Shown here: piece by piece, positions 55,013-63,374 of the stretch
Position numbering within the stretch: the first letter of the stretch is position 1
Layout: each line of letters opens with the position of its first letter
Source: Mucilaginibacter sp. 44-25
GTDB lineage: Bacteria; Bacteroidota; Bacteroidia; Sphingobacteriales; Sphingobacteriaceae
DNA: 64,000 nt
Assembly (NCBI GenBank): GCA_001898335.1
Contig: MKTS01000003.1
Location: 310,001 to 374,000 of the forward strand
Direction of reading: 5' to 3'
Program-made: the position numbers and the translations under genes
The notes under the pieces: model-generated
What the model was told of the DNA's origin: nothing
What the model saw: the letters and a program-made list of their open reading frames with translations, nothing else
Database searches by the model: none

Positions 55013-55043
55013 AAACTTAGTTTATAAATAATAAACATAGTTT
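55013..55043. promoter_or_regulatory. Shared 24-bp operator candidate, copy 2 (susCD operon), with an extra palindrome
   Basis: Bases 55013-55036 match copy 1 at 22 of 24 positions, starting AAACTTAGTTTAT. A second, degenerate palindrome AAACATAGTTT follows at 55033-55043, exactly 20 bases from the first, about two helical turns. This suggests cooperative binding of a dimeric regulator 50-80 bases before the susC start. Confidence 0.65.
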
Positions 55044-55093
55044 AGTATTGCTGCTGATAAAATCAAACTCACATTAACAGATTTTAAAAGCAG

Positions 55094-58000
55094 ATGAAAC
55101 AAATTTACCTCAACTTAAACAGGCTGGTATTACTCATTGCCGCCTGCCTGTTTCCGGTGATGTTATTTGCACAAAGCAAAATAACAGGTACCGTAACAGA
55201 TGAAACAAAGCAGCCTTTGCCTGGCGTAAGCGTAATGCTTAAAGGCTCAAGCCAGGGTACTACCACAGATGTTTACGGGCGGTTTATTATTAACGCCAGC
55301 CCCGGCCAAACATTAATATTCAAGTACTTGGGCTTTGCAGAGCAGGAAGCTACCGTAGGCACCGCTAAAAATATGATCATTACCCTTAAAGGTGATAACA
55401 AAGCGCTTAACGAAGTAGTGGTTACCGCCCTGGGTGTAAAAAAAGAAACACGCCGCGTAGGTTACTCGGTACAAACCGTTAATGGCGAGGATATTACACT
55501 TGCCCGCGACCCTAACCCTATTACCGGCTTAACCGGTAAAGTAGCGGGCTTATCAGTTGGCCCTTCCGCAGAGCTGTTGGGCGCGCCAAGCGTTAGGCTG
55601 CGTGGTAATGCCATATCGCTGTACGTAGTTGATGGTTTCCCTATCAATACAGATACGTATAACATTAGCCCCGATGATATTGAGAGTTATACCGTATTAA
55701 AAGGCCCTGCGGCGGCGGCCCTTTATGGTAACCGTGCATCATACGGCGCTATTCTTATCACCACTAAAAAAGGTAACAAGAATAAAAAAGGCCTTACCGT
55801 TGATGTAAATAGCAGCACGGTGATCAATGATGGCTTTTTGGCTTTTCCTCGCGTGCAGCATTCATTCGGTGCCGGAGAAAACACTTATTACAAATTTGTT
55901 GATGGTAAAGGTGGTGCACCAGGCGGTGTTGATGGTGACTATGACGTTTGGGGCCCTTACTTTGCCGGCCAGCTCATAGAGCAATATGATAGCCCGGTAA
56001 TTAATGGTGTTCGCCAGGCTACACCTTACACAGCTCGTGGTGCTAATAACCTTAAGAACTTTTTGCGTACAGGTTATCAAACCAATAATAACGTTGCTTT
56101 GAGCGCTAATGGGGATAATTATAACATTCGCTTATCGGCATCACAGCAGCACCAGAGCAGCTATATTCCTGAGCAATACCTGGATATTGCCAACGCGAAT
56201 ATTTACGCTTCTTTCAGCCCAAGCTCTCGCTGGAAATTTGAGGGTAACATTAACTTCAATCGCCAAACAACAGACAACTTTCCCGATGTACAATATGGAC
56301 CTAACAGTTTAATATACAACATTGCTGTTTGGACCGGTGCCGACTGGGATGTGAACTCTCCGGATATTAAAGCTATTTGGCAGCCTGGTAAGGTAGGCGT
56401 GCAGTCGCAGTTCGCGGAGTACACCCGTTACCACAACCCTTGGTTAATGGTAAAAGAGTGGACCCGCGGCCATTACAAAAACAATACTACCGGCTACCTA
56501 TCAGGCAACTACAAGATCAATAACAACCTGAACGTAACCCTGCGTTCACAAATTGATACCTACGATCTTTTACGCACCGAAAAAATGCCTTATTCGGCTC
56601 ACCCTTATGGCCGTGAAGGTAACATGGGCGATTATCGCGAAGACCGCCGCAACCTGTTCGACAACAACACAGAGCTGATGGTGAACTACGATTATACTGT
56701 TGCCAAATTCCTTAACCTTTCGGGTTTAATAGGGGGTAACATGCGTAACCTGAGCTACAACTCTAACTGGACATCTACAGATTACCTGAACGTGCCGGGC
56801 GTATACTCTTTCAGCAACTCCATGAACCCGGTACAATCAACCAGTTTCAGGTCTGATATGCGGGTGTTGAGCGCTTATTATTCGTTAGATGCCAGCCTGG
56901 GTAAATATGCGACCATATCAAGTACAGGCCGTATCGATAAGTCGTCAGCGTTCCAAACGCCTACTACCTATTACTATCCAAGCGTGTCAGTATCAACGGT
57001 ACTGTCTGATTACATACAGCTGCCCGAAGTGATCAGCTTCCTGAAAGGCCGCGCTTCGTTCTCAAATATCCGTTCTGATGCTACCGCAACTACCATTGGC
57101 CCTGCGCCGTTTAACTCTATTACCGTATTTGATGGCAGCACAGGCGCGTCGTTGTACACCAACCCGCTGGGTTACGGTACTACCTACAACTCGCCATACA
57201 ACGGCCCTTCTTATGCTTTAAATACTTCTTTTTCAACAAGCAAGCCTTACAATAGCCAAACGGCAGGTTTTGCAACAGATTACCTGTTTCAACAAGGTAT
57301 TAAAACATCAACCCGTGTAAACTACGAGGAAGGGTTTGATATTAAATTTTTCCAGAATCGTTTGGGCTTGAGCGCAACAGCGTTCCAGTATATTGATGGT
57401 CCGCAGATCTTAGCCAACCCGATATCAACAGCAACAGGTTACACGGTTGAATATGTAAACGCGCTAAAAACCAAGAAAACAGGTTATGAGGGGTCATTGC
57501 AGGGTACACCTATCAAAAACCTGGGTGGTTTCTCATGGAATATCTTAGCCAACATCTCTACTTTTAAAGATGTTTATAAAGAGCTGCCTGCAGGCCAGGG
57601 TACTTATAACACCTTCTTTAAGGTGGGCGACCGTACGGATAAATTATATGGTTCTGCTTTCGTAAGAACGCCTGATGGACAGATCATCAATGATGCTGCA
57701 GGTAAACCATTAGCAAAACCCGTTGCGCAATACTTGGGTAACATGAATGCTAAATACGCATGGAGTGTTTACAACAAATTGCAGTACAAAAACTTTAGCA
57801 TGGGTTTCCAGTTTGATGGTTCTGTTGGTGGTGTTATTGTTGACTATATGCACAACAAAACCATGCGTGGTGGTGCCAACATAGAAACAGCCGAAGGCGC
57901 TCTGGGCGCTGCCCGTTACCAGGACTGGGCTAATTATGGCAAGGCCGGATATACAGGTAGCTACGTTGGCGAAGGCGTACAAATATCAAACGGCGGTGTA

Positions 58001-58372
58001 ATCAACTACAACTCAAGTACCGGTGCGGTAAATAATTATGCTGACCTGAAATATGCGCCGAACGCCACTAAAACTTTTGTACAGGATTATGTAAGTAAAT
58101 ACTACGGTGTTGACGAAGCCAACCTCATGAGCAAAACCTTCTCTAAGCTGCGCGAAGTAACCCTGGGCTTTGAAATTCCTAAGCAAATGCTGCAAAAAAC
58201 CTTTATACAAAAAGCATCAGTTACCGTTTACGGCCGCAACCTGCTTTATTTCTATAAAGACAAACGCTTTAAAGATGTTGACCTTGACCAGTATAACTAC
58301 GCGGCTGGTTTAACCGGCCTGCAATCGCCAACTGTGCGTAGCTATGGTTTAAACTTAAATGTATCATTCTAA
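55094..58372 (+). CDS. SusC/RagA-family TonB-dependent receptor of the phosphonate locus
   Basis: The 1,092-residue receptor has a signal peptide (cleavage near LFAQ, about 26), a carboxypeptidase-regulatory-like domain (about 28-105: DETKQPLPGVSVMLKGSSQ), the plug (LNEVVVTALGVKKETRRVGY; YTVLKGPAAAALYGNRASYG) and a barrel ending LNLNVSF. It should import a ligand delivered by the SusD lipoprotein encoded next. The ligand is not readable from sequence; position between the phnZ-like gene and an AlkP-type hydrolase suggests a phosphonate-containing glycan, lipid or ester. Confidence 0.96.
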   Translation: MKQIYLNLNRLVLLIAACLFPVMLFAQSKITGTVTDETKQPLPGVSVMLKGSSQGTTTDVYGRFIINASPGQTLIFKYLGFAEQEATVGTAKNMIITLKGDNKALNEVVVTALGVKKETRRVGYSVQTVNGEDITLARDPNPITGLTGKVAGLSVGPSAELLGAPSVRLRGNAISLYVVDGFPINTDTYNISPDDIESYTVLKGPAAAALYGNRASYGAILITTKKGNKNKKGLTVDVNSSTVINDGFLAFPRVQHSFGAGENTYYKFVDGKGGAPGGVDGDYDVWGPYFAGQLIEQYDSPVINGVRQATPYTARGANNLKNFLRTGYQTNNNVALSANGDNYNIRLSASQQHQSSYIPEQYLDIANANIYASFSPSSRWKFEGNINFNRQTTDNFPDVQYGPNSLIYNIAVWTGADWDVNSPDIKAIWQPGKVGVQSQFAEYTRYHNPWLMVKEWTRGHYKNNTTGYLSGNYKINNNLNVTLRSQIDTYDLLRTEKMPYSAHPYGREGNMGDYREDRRNLFDNNTELMVNYDYTVAKFLNLSGLIGGNMRNLSYNSNWTSTDYLNVPGVYSFSNSMNPVQSTSFRSDMRVLSAYYSLDASLGKYATISSTGRIDKSSAFQTPTTYYYPSVSVSTVLSDYIQLPEVISFLKGRASFSNIRSDATATTIGPAPFNSITVFDGSTGASLYTNPLGYGTTYNSPYNGPSYALNTSFSTSKPYNSQTAGFATDYLFQQGIKTSTRVNYEEGFDIKFFQNRLGLSATAFQYIDGPQILANPISTATGYTVEYVNALKTKKTGYEGSLQGTPIKNLGGFSWNILANISTFKDVYKELPAGQGTYNTFFKVGDRTDKLYGSAFVRTPDGQIINDAAGKPLAKPVAQYLGNMNAKYAWSVYNKLQYKNFSMGFQFDGSVGGVIVDYMHNKTMRGGANIETAEGALGAARYQDWANYGKAGYTGSYVGEGVQISNGGVINYNSSTGAVNNYADLKYAPNATKTFVQDYVSKYYGVDEANLMSKTFSKLREVTLGFEIPKQMLQKTFIQKASVTVYGRNLLYFYKDKRFKDVDLDQYNYAAGLTGLQSPTVRSYGLNLNVSF

Positions 58373-58391
58373 TCAACAGATAAGCAGTAAA

Positions 58392-59990
58392 ATGAAAACG
58401 ATATTAAAAAAATATATACTGCCTGCAGCATTGCTGCTTTCAGTAAGCAGCTGTAAAAAGAGCTTTAACGAGCTTACCCAAAATACTAACGTACCTAATA
58501 GTGTACCTGCAGCCCTGCTGTTTAATGGCATACTTACCAGCACCGCAGAATTGCCTGATGGCCAAAAAGAAGTATACGATCAGTATTACTTGTATAACTA
58601 TGATTATTATGGGAATAATCGCTATGACTTTGGCAGCGGAGATAACTATTACTCTACACTAAAAAACGTAACGGTGATGGAGCAACAAGCCGCGGCAACC
58701 GGCGGCGCGGCCATTAACCCTTACGAGGCTTTGGGTAAATTCTTCCGGGCTTACCTGTTTAGCAAAATGAGCCTGGAGATGGGCGATATCCCGATGACCG
58801 CGGCTTTGAAAGGATTAGGAAACCTGGAGCCTGCGTATGATCCGCAAAAAACGGTTATGCAGCAATCGTTAGATTGGCTGGAAAGCGCCAACAGCGATTT
58901 AGGCCAGCTAATAGCTAACCCCAGCGGCTTTGGTACCGGCGAAGGTGCTACTTTAAAGAACGACATTTATTTTGGCAACGATCTTAAGAAATGGCAGAAA
59001 ACAGTGAACGCGCTATACATTCGTTTACTGGTGCAGTTAAGCAATAAAGCATCAGATGCCGATTTAAAAGTGCCTGCACGTTTCGCGGCTATTATAAGCA
59101 ACCCCACCAAATATCCTTTGATGGAAAGCAGCGCCGATAACATGCAGTATACATTCGTGATACCTAATAACTACTATCCGATGAACCCGAATAACTTCGG
59201 CCAAAGCGGATCACGTAAGAACATGTCATCAACCTACGTTGGCTTGCTTACCTCGTTAAAAGACCCCCGGGTTTTTGTGACCGCAGAACCGGCCCGCGAC
59301 CTGGTAGATAAGCAAAAGCAAAGCCCTACAGATTTTGCCTCCTTTGTGGGCGCTGATCCGGGTTTGGACCAAGGTACCATGTACAACAATGCAGGTTTGC
59401 AAAAATATTCGTTCATTAACCGTAAGCGCTTTTACTCTACCTATACAGGTGAGCCAAGCATACAAATAGGTTACCCCGAACTAATGTTTAACATTGCTGA
59501 AGGAATTACCCGCGGCTGGGCAAGCGGCAGCGCCGAAACCTATTACCAGAACGGTATAAAGGCATCAATGGCTTCATATGGCATCCCGGAAAATGGTACT
59601 TTCATAGCTTATTTCTACCGCCCGGGTTCTGATGATATACAGGCTTCAAAAAATTATGATGCCTATACCATAAATGTAGCCTTCAATGACTATTACAACC
59701 AGGTGGCAGTTAAGTATGAAACAGGTAATGCCGGTATCACCAAGATATTACAGCAAAAGTATATCGCGCTGTTCCGCCACTCAGGGTTAGAGTCATACTT
59801 TACCTACCGCCGTACTGGTGTGCCTAACTTTACCACAGGCCCGGGTACCGGTAACAGCTCCCGTATAGCTAAGCGCTTCCTCTATCCAAATTCGGAGCGT
59901 ACAGCTAATACCAAGAACTACCAGAGCGCCCTGCAAAACCAGTTTGGTGGCAATGATGACATCAACGGTGTAATGTGGATTCTTAAATAA
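58392..59990 (+). CDS. SusD-like outer-membrane lipoprotein of the phosphonate locus
   Basis: The 532-residue lipoprotein has Cys at about 22 (LSVSSCKKSFNELTQNTNVP) and the SusD-like helical fold (NPYEALGKFFRAYLFSKMSL; GYPELMFNIAEGITRGW; QKYIALFRHSGLESYFTYRR; RFLYPNSERTANTKNYQSAL). The ATG at 58392 is used; the in-frame ATG at 58359 overlaps susC and adds a non-signal tail. It is the surface partner of the preceding SusC. Confidence 0.93.
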   Translation: MKTILKKYILPAALLLSVSSCKKSFNELTQNTNVPNSVPAALLFNGILTSTAELPDGQKEVYDQYYLYNYDYYGNNRYDFGSGDNYYSTLKNVTVMEQQAAATGGAAINPYEALGKFFRAYLFSKMSLEMGDIPMTAALKGLGNLEPAYDPQKTVMQQSLDWLESANSDLGQLIANPSGFGTGEGATLKNDIYFGNDLKKWQKTVNALYIRLLVQLSNKASDADLKVPARFAAIISNPTKYPLMESSADNMQYTFVIPNNYYPMNPNNFGQSGSRKNMSSTYVGLLTSLKDPRVFVTAEPARDLVDKQKQSPTDFASFVGADPGLDQGTMYNNAGLQKYSFINRKRFYSTYTGEPSIQIGYPELMFNIAEGITRGWASGSAETYYQNGIKASMASYGIPENGTFIAYFYRPGSDDIQASKNYDAYTINVAFNDYYNQVAVKYETGNAGITKILQQKYIALFRHSGLESYFTYRRTGVPNFTTGPGTGNSSRIAKRFLYPNSERTANTKNYQSALQNQFGGNDDINGVMWILK

Positions 59991-60007
59991 TTACTCATTT
60001 AATATAG

Positions 60008-60035
60008 CGGCCATTCATATGAATGGCCGTTTTTT
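60008..60035 (+). terminator. Intrinsic terminator between susD and the second AlkP gene
   Basis: The 22-bp inverted repeat CGGCCATTCAT/ATGAATGGCCG is followed by six T residues. The next start codon is only 9 bases after the T-run, leaving no room for another promoter. Confidence 0.9.
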
Positions 60036-60044
60036 GTTTAGGTT

Positions 60045-61136
60045 ATGAAAAAACTTGCCCTATCATTATTATTATCAACGGCTATCTGCGGAGCGATTGC
60101 GCAAACGCATAAAACCCAAAACATAATTATTGTTACGTTGGATGGTATGCGCTGGCAGGAAGTGTTCCGCGGAGCCGATTCTGCCTTGATAAACTCCAAG
60201 TACACGGATGATAAAAAAGCAGTTCAACAAAAGTTTTGGGCTCCATCTGCTGATGAGCGGCGTAAAAAGCTGTTTCCCTTCCTGTGGTCGGTAGTGAGCA
60301 GCAAGGGCCAGATCTATGGCAACAGGGACAAGGGTAGCAAAGATGAAGTGGCTAACCCTTACCATTTCTCTTATCCAGGCTATAGCGAGATATTCACCGG
60401 CTTCCCGGATAAGCGAATGAATACTAATGACGCAGTCGCTAACCCGAATATGAACGTGCTTGAATTTATAAACAGGCAGAAGGGATTTGAAGGAAAGGTA
60501 GCCGTTTTCTCATCATGGGAGCGTTTCCCTCAGATACTAAATGTTGGCCGCTCGAGCCTTCAGGTATATTCTGGTTATGCCGATGTAAAAGCGCCAGGCA
60601 AAAATACCCGCCTGGAGTTCCTGAACGAAATGCAGCATGAGGTACCTAAATACCTGGGCGACTCCACCCGGTCGGACTTTATTACCTACGAGTTTACCAA
60701 AGAGTACCTGAAACAGAATAAGCCACGTGTGCTGTACATGGCCTTTGATGAAACAGACGATATGGCACACGATGGTAATTACAAAGCTTACCTGGAACGT
60801 GCGCGGCAGGAGGATGGTTACATTAAAACGCTGTGGGATATGGTGCAGCGCGACCCCATGTACAAGGATAAAACCACCCTGCTGATCACTTGTGACCATG
60901 GCCGGGGCGATACTTCACTTGATGCTTGGCGAGGGCACGGTGCCGATGTGCAGCATTCCGAGCAAACCTGGTTTGCGATAATTGGTCCGGATACGGCGCC
61001 CAAAGGAGAGATTGCAGATCAAAGCACTACCTATCACAAGCAACTTGCGCAAACCATAGCGCAGCTGCTTGGCTTCGATTTCCGGAAAAATGCCGGGCAT
61101 GAAGTTGGCGAGGCCATTACTACCGTTATCAAATAA
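60045..61136 (+). CDS. Exported alkaline-phosphatase-superfamily hydrolase 2
   Basis: The 363-residue protein has a signal peptide (cleavage near AIAQ, about 20). AlkP-type metal sites are visible: IIIVTLDGMRWQEVF; YPGYSEIFTGFPD (Ser nucleophile region); DETDDMAHDGNY; LLITCDHGRGDTS; WRGHGADVQHSEQTW. It is likely a periplasmic phosphodiesterase, phosphatase or phosphonoesterase. It follows susCD in the same direction after a strong terminator, so expression probably relies on read-through. Confidence 0.88.
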   Translation: MKKLALSLLLSTAICGAIAQTHKTQNIIIVTLDGMRWQEVFRGADSALINSKYTDDKKAVQQKFWAPSADERRKKLFPFLWSVVSSKGQIYGNRDKGSKDEVANPYHFSYPGYSEIFTGFPDKRMNTNDAVANPNMNVLEFINRQKGFEGKVAVFSSWERFPQILNVGRSSLQVYSGYADVKAPGKNTRLEFLNEMQHEVPKYLGDSTRSDFITYEFTKEYLKQNKPRVLYMAFDETDDMAHDGNYKAYLERARQEDGYIKTLWDMVQRDPMYKDKTTLLITCDHGRGDTSLDAWRGHGADVQHSEQTWFAIIGPDTAPKGEIADQSTTYHKQLAQTIAQLLGFDFRKNAGHEVGEAITTVIK

Positions 61137-61151
61137 GATAAACAGTTAACT

Positions 61152-61188
61152 AAATAATAAAGGCGGCAATTAGCCGCCTTTATTATTT
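61152..61188. terminator. Bidirectional terminator
   Basis: A perfect 16-bp stem with GGCGGC/GCCGCC core and AT-rich ends (61152-61167 with 61173-61188) lies between the converging AlkP and OmpA genes. Confidence 0.92.
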
Positions 61189-61200
61189 GATTCTGTATTA

Positions 61201-62067
61201 TTATTGTTTTGGCTGGTTTTCCGGTGCCTTGCCTATCAGGTCCATAAACTGGTCGAGTTTAGGAGTGATGATGATCTGGGTGCGCCTGTTTTGCGCACGA
61301 CCGCTTGGGGTGCTGTTATCAGCAATCGGGTTGTACTCACCACGGCCGCCGGCGGTTAAGCGTTTAGGGTCAACCTGGTAATTGTTTTGAAGTGCTTGTA
61401 CCACAGAAGATGCCCGTAACGTACTCAGATCCCAGTTATTGCGGATGTTTTTCTGCACAATAGGCACGTTATCTGTATTACCTTCAACCAGCACGTCATA
61501 GTTGCTGTAGTCTGTAATGATCTTGGCTATTTTAGCCAGAGTTGCGCCCGCCTTATCAGATATTTCATAACTGCCTGATTTGTATAGCATATTGTCGGCA
61601 AGTGATATATAAACCACCCCCTTAAGCACCTGTATATCCACACCCTGTGCTTCCTGTGCGCTTAAGGAGCGGGTTAGGTTATTGGTAAGCACCATATTGA
61701 GCGAGTCGCTTTTATTTTTGGCGTTCACCAGTTCCTGTATGTAGCGGTTGGACCGGTTGATCTCGTCGACCAGTTTTGAAATATTGATATTGCCCTGCCC
61801 GTTCGAGGATAAACACTTGTCAAGCGCGCTTTGCAACTGCTTATTGTTGGCCCGCTCGGAAGCCAACTGGTCGTCGAGGCTTTTTATCCTGTCACTGGCA
61901 ACCGCATAGTTTCGCTCCGTTAGCAGGTATTTGCCTCGCAACTCGCGGGTATTGCTGTCAAGGCGATTATAGCTGACCTGTAAGTCGTTGTATTTTTTAT
62001 TACTTACACACCCGGAAACAGCGATGGCCGCTGTAAGTAGTACCGGAAATAACATTTTGATTTTCAT
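61201..62067 (-). CDS. OmpA-family lipoprotein
   Basis: The 288-residue lipoprotein has Cys at about 20 (AVSGCVSNKKYND), a coiled coil (about 30-105) and a C-terminal OmpA-like peptidoglycan-binding domain (about 150-285: VLVEGNTDNVP; LSTLRASSVVQAL; SGRAQNRRTQIII). It probably links the outer membrane to peptidoglycan. It stands alone between two terminators. Confidence 0.93.
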   Translation of the reverse strand: MKIKMLFPVLLTAAIAVSGCVSNKKYNDLQVSYNRLDSNTRELRGKYLLTERNYAVASDRIKSLDDQLASERANNKQLQSALDKCLSSNGQGNINISKLVDEINRSNRYIQELVNAKNKSDSLNMVLTNNLTRSLSAQEAQGVDIQVLKGVVYISLADNMLYKSGSYEISDKAGATLAKIAKIITDYSNYDVLVEGNTDNVPIVQKNIRNNWDLSTLRASSVVQALQNNYQVDPKRLTAGGRGEYNPIADNSTPSGRAQNRRTQIIITPKLDQFMDLIGKAPENQPKQ

Positions 62068-62236
62068 GGTGTTAATGTATTTTGTTAAAATCCAAACTTA
62101 TCAATGTGTTAACCACTAATATGTTTAAAGGTTTTAACGCCTTAAGCTCAAACAAATTATTTAAAACAAAAAGGGCAGCTATACGTTAAAAGAATTTTAA
62201 TTCGCGGTCTTCCATCCGCTAATCCAAAAGCTCATT

Positions 62237-62710
62237 ATGAAAAAAACACTGACACTACTTTGCGCCTCTTTTGTAATATTGTTTAGCGCCTGTACAAAAA
62301 GCGGTGAAACACCACAGCTATCAGACAGCAACTGGACTTTTAACGGAGTTATCCACTTTGCTACCACTTCAAACAGGTTAGAGGCATCGGGTACCAACGC
62401 GGCGTACGTTAACTTTACTGATAAAAATAAAGACCGTAACGGAACGCTGACCGTATTTTTTAAGGCATTGCCACGTGTTAACGCTTCTTATACTATTGTT
62501 AGAAGTTCTGCTGCATTATCAGATACGCAATGCGCTATTACCACAAGTGACGCAACCGGTACAGGTTTTATATTTTCAGGCACCACGGCAACGTCCGTAC
62601 AGGTAAGCTTTGTTGACGGAAAAATAAAAATAGATATCCCGTCTATTGCCATGAGCACGGCCGCTGGTTCAGAAAATTATACCCTACAAGGCTCAGTTTA
62701 CGAGCGCTAA
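62237..62710 (+). CDS. Small hypothetical lipoprotein
   Basis: The 157-residue protein has a lipoprotein signal with Cys at about 19 (ILFSACTKSGETP) and a beta-rich body (NWTFNGVIHFATTSN; YTLQGSVYER). The family was not recognised. It is a single-gene unit with a terminator. Confidence 0.75.
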   Translation: MKKTLTLLCASFVILFSACTKSGETPQLSDSNWTFNGVIHFATTSNRLEASGTNAAYVNFTDKNKDRNGTLTVFFKALPRVNASYTIVRSSAALSDTQCAITTSDATGTGFIFSGTTATSVQVSFVDGKIKIDIPSIAMSTAAGSENYTLQGSVYER

Positions 62711-62719
62711 GAACGATAA

Positions 62720-62752
62720 AAAAGAAGGCCCGCACATGCGGGCTTCTTTTTT
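62720..62752. terminator. Terminator between the small lipoprotein and DUF1398 genes
   Basis: The stem GCCCGC/GCGGGC with loop ACAT is extended by GAAG/TTC and flanked by A- and T-runs. Confidence 0.85.
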
Positions 62753-63146
62753 ATAAAAACTCTGATATAGGTTCCACAACTAAGGCATTACCAGCTTTAT
62801 CCAGATAGCTGCAATACATGGACCGGGTATCAACCACCCACCTTTCAACGCCACATTCGGCGCATTGCCTGCAAAAGGTAAAAAAGTCTGAACGCCCCTG
62901 CTGATGTTGGCGTATATACTGTTGCAGGACATCGGTATTTCCATTATCGTTAATGCTTTGGACGGGATACTTAGCCTCTCCGCTTACTTGATAATCGCTG
63001 GCACCTGTGTATACGGTAGCGCCGTTAGTAACGTTAAAAGTATAGTATAAAAGGCCCGAGTTTTTTATTTCCTGCACATAAGCCGGAAAGTCGGCAGCGC
63101 TTTTAACCTTACTGTGAGCGGCTTGCATTTGTTGTATTGTAAACAT
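62751..63146 (-). CDS. DUF1398 family protein
   Basis: The 131-residue cytoplasmic protein contains KVKSAADFPAYVQEIKNSGL, YYTFNVTNGATVY, GRSDFFTFCRQCAECGVERW and DTRSMYCSYLDKAGN, which fit DUF1398 (YbcV-like). The Cys residues in FCRQCAECG suggest possible metal or redox properties. Its function is unknown. Confidence 0.87.
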   Translation of the reverse strand: MFTIQQMQAAHSKVKSAADFPAYVQEIKNSGLLYYTFNVTNGATVYTGASDYQVSGEAKYPVQSINDNGNTDVLQQYIRQHQQGRSDFFTFCRQCAECGVERWVVDTRSMYCSYLDKAGNALVVEPISEFL

Positions 63147-63374
63147 GCGTAAATTGTAAAAAAGCGATTATTTAATTCCAGGTATATTTTAATTGGAGCT
63201 ATCAGCGTCGTTCTCTGAGACCACCAAATGTTTTACATAAGGTTGCAACGCGGTACATGGCTGATGGATCTCAAATCTCACCCTATAAATATACTAAACT
63301 TACAAAAGCCACGTATGGTTTATTTGCCTATGATGGCCTTTGTTAATACCTTGGCTTCACATCAATCATTATAT

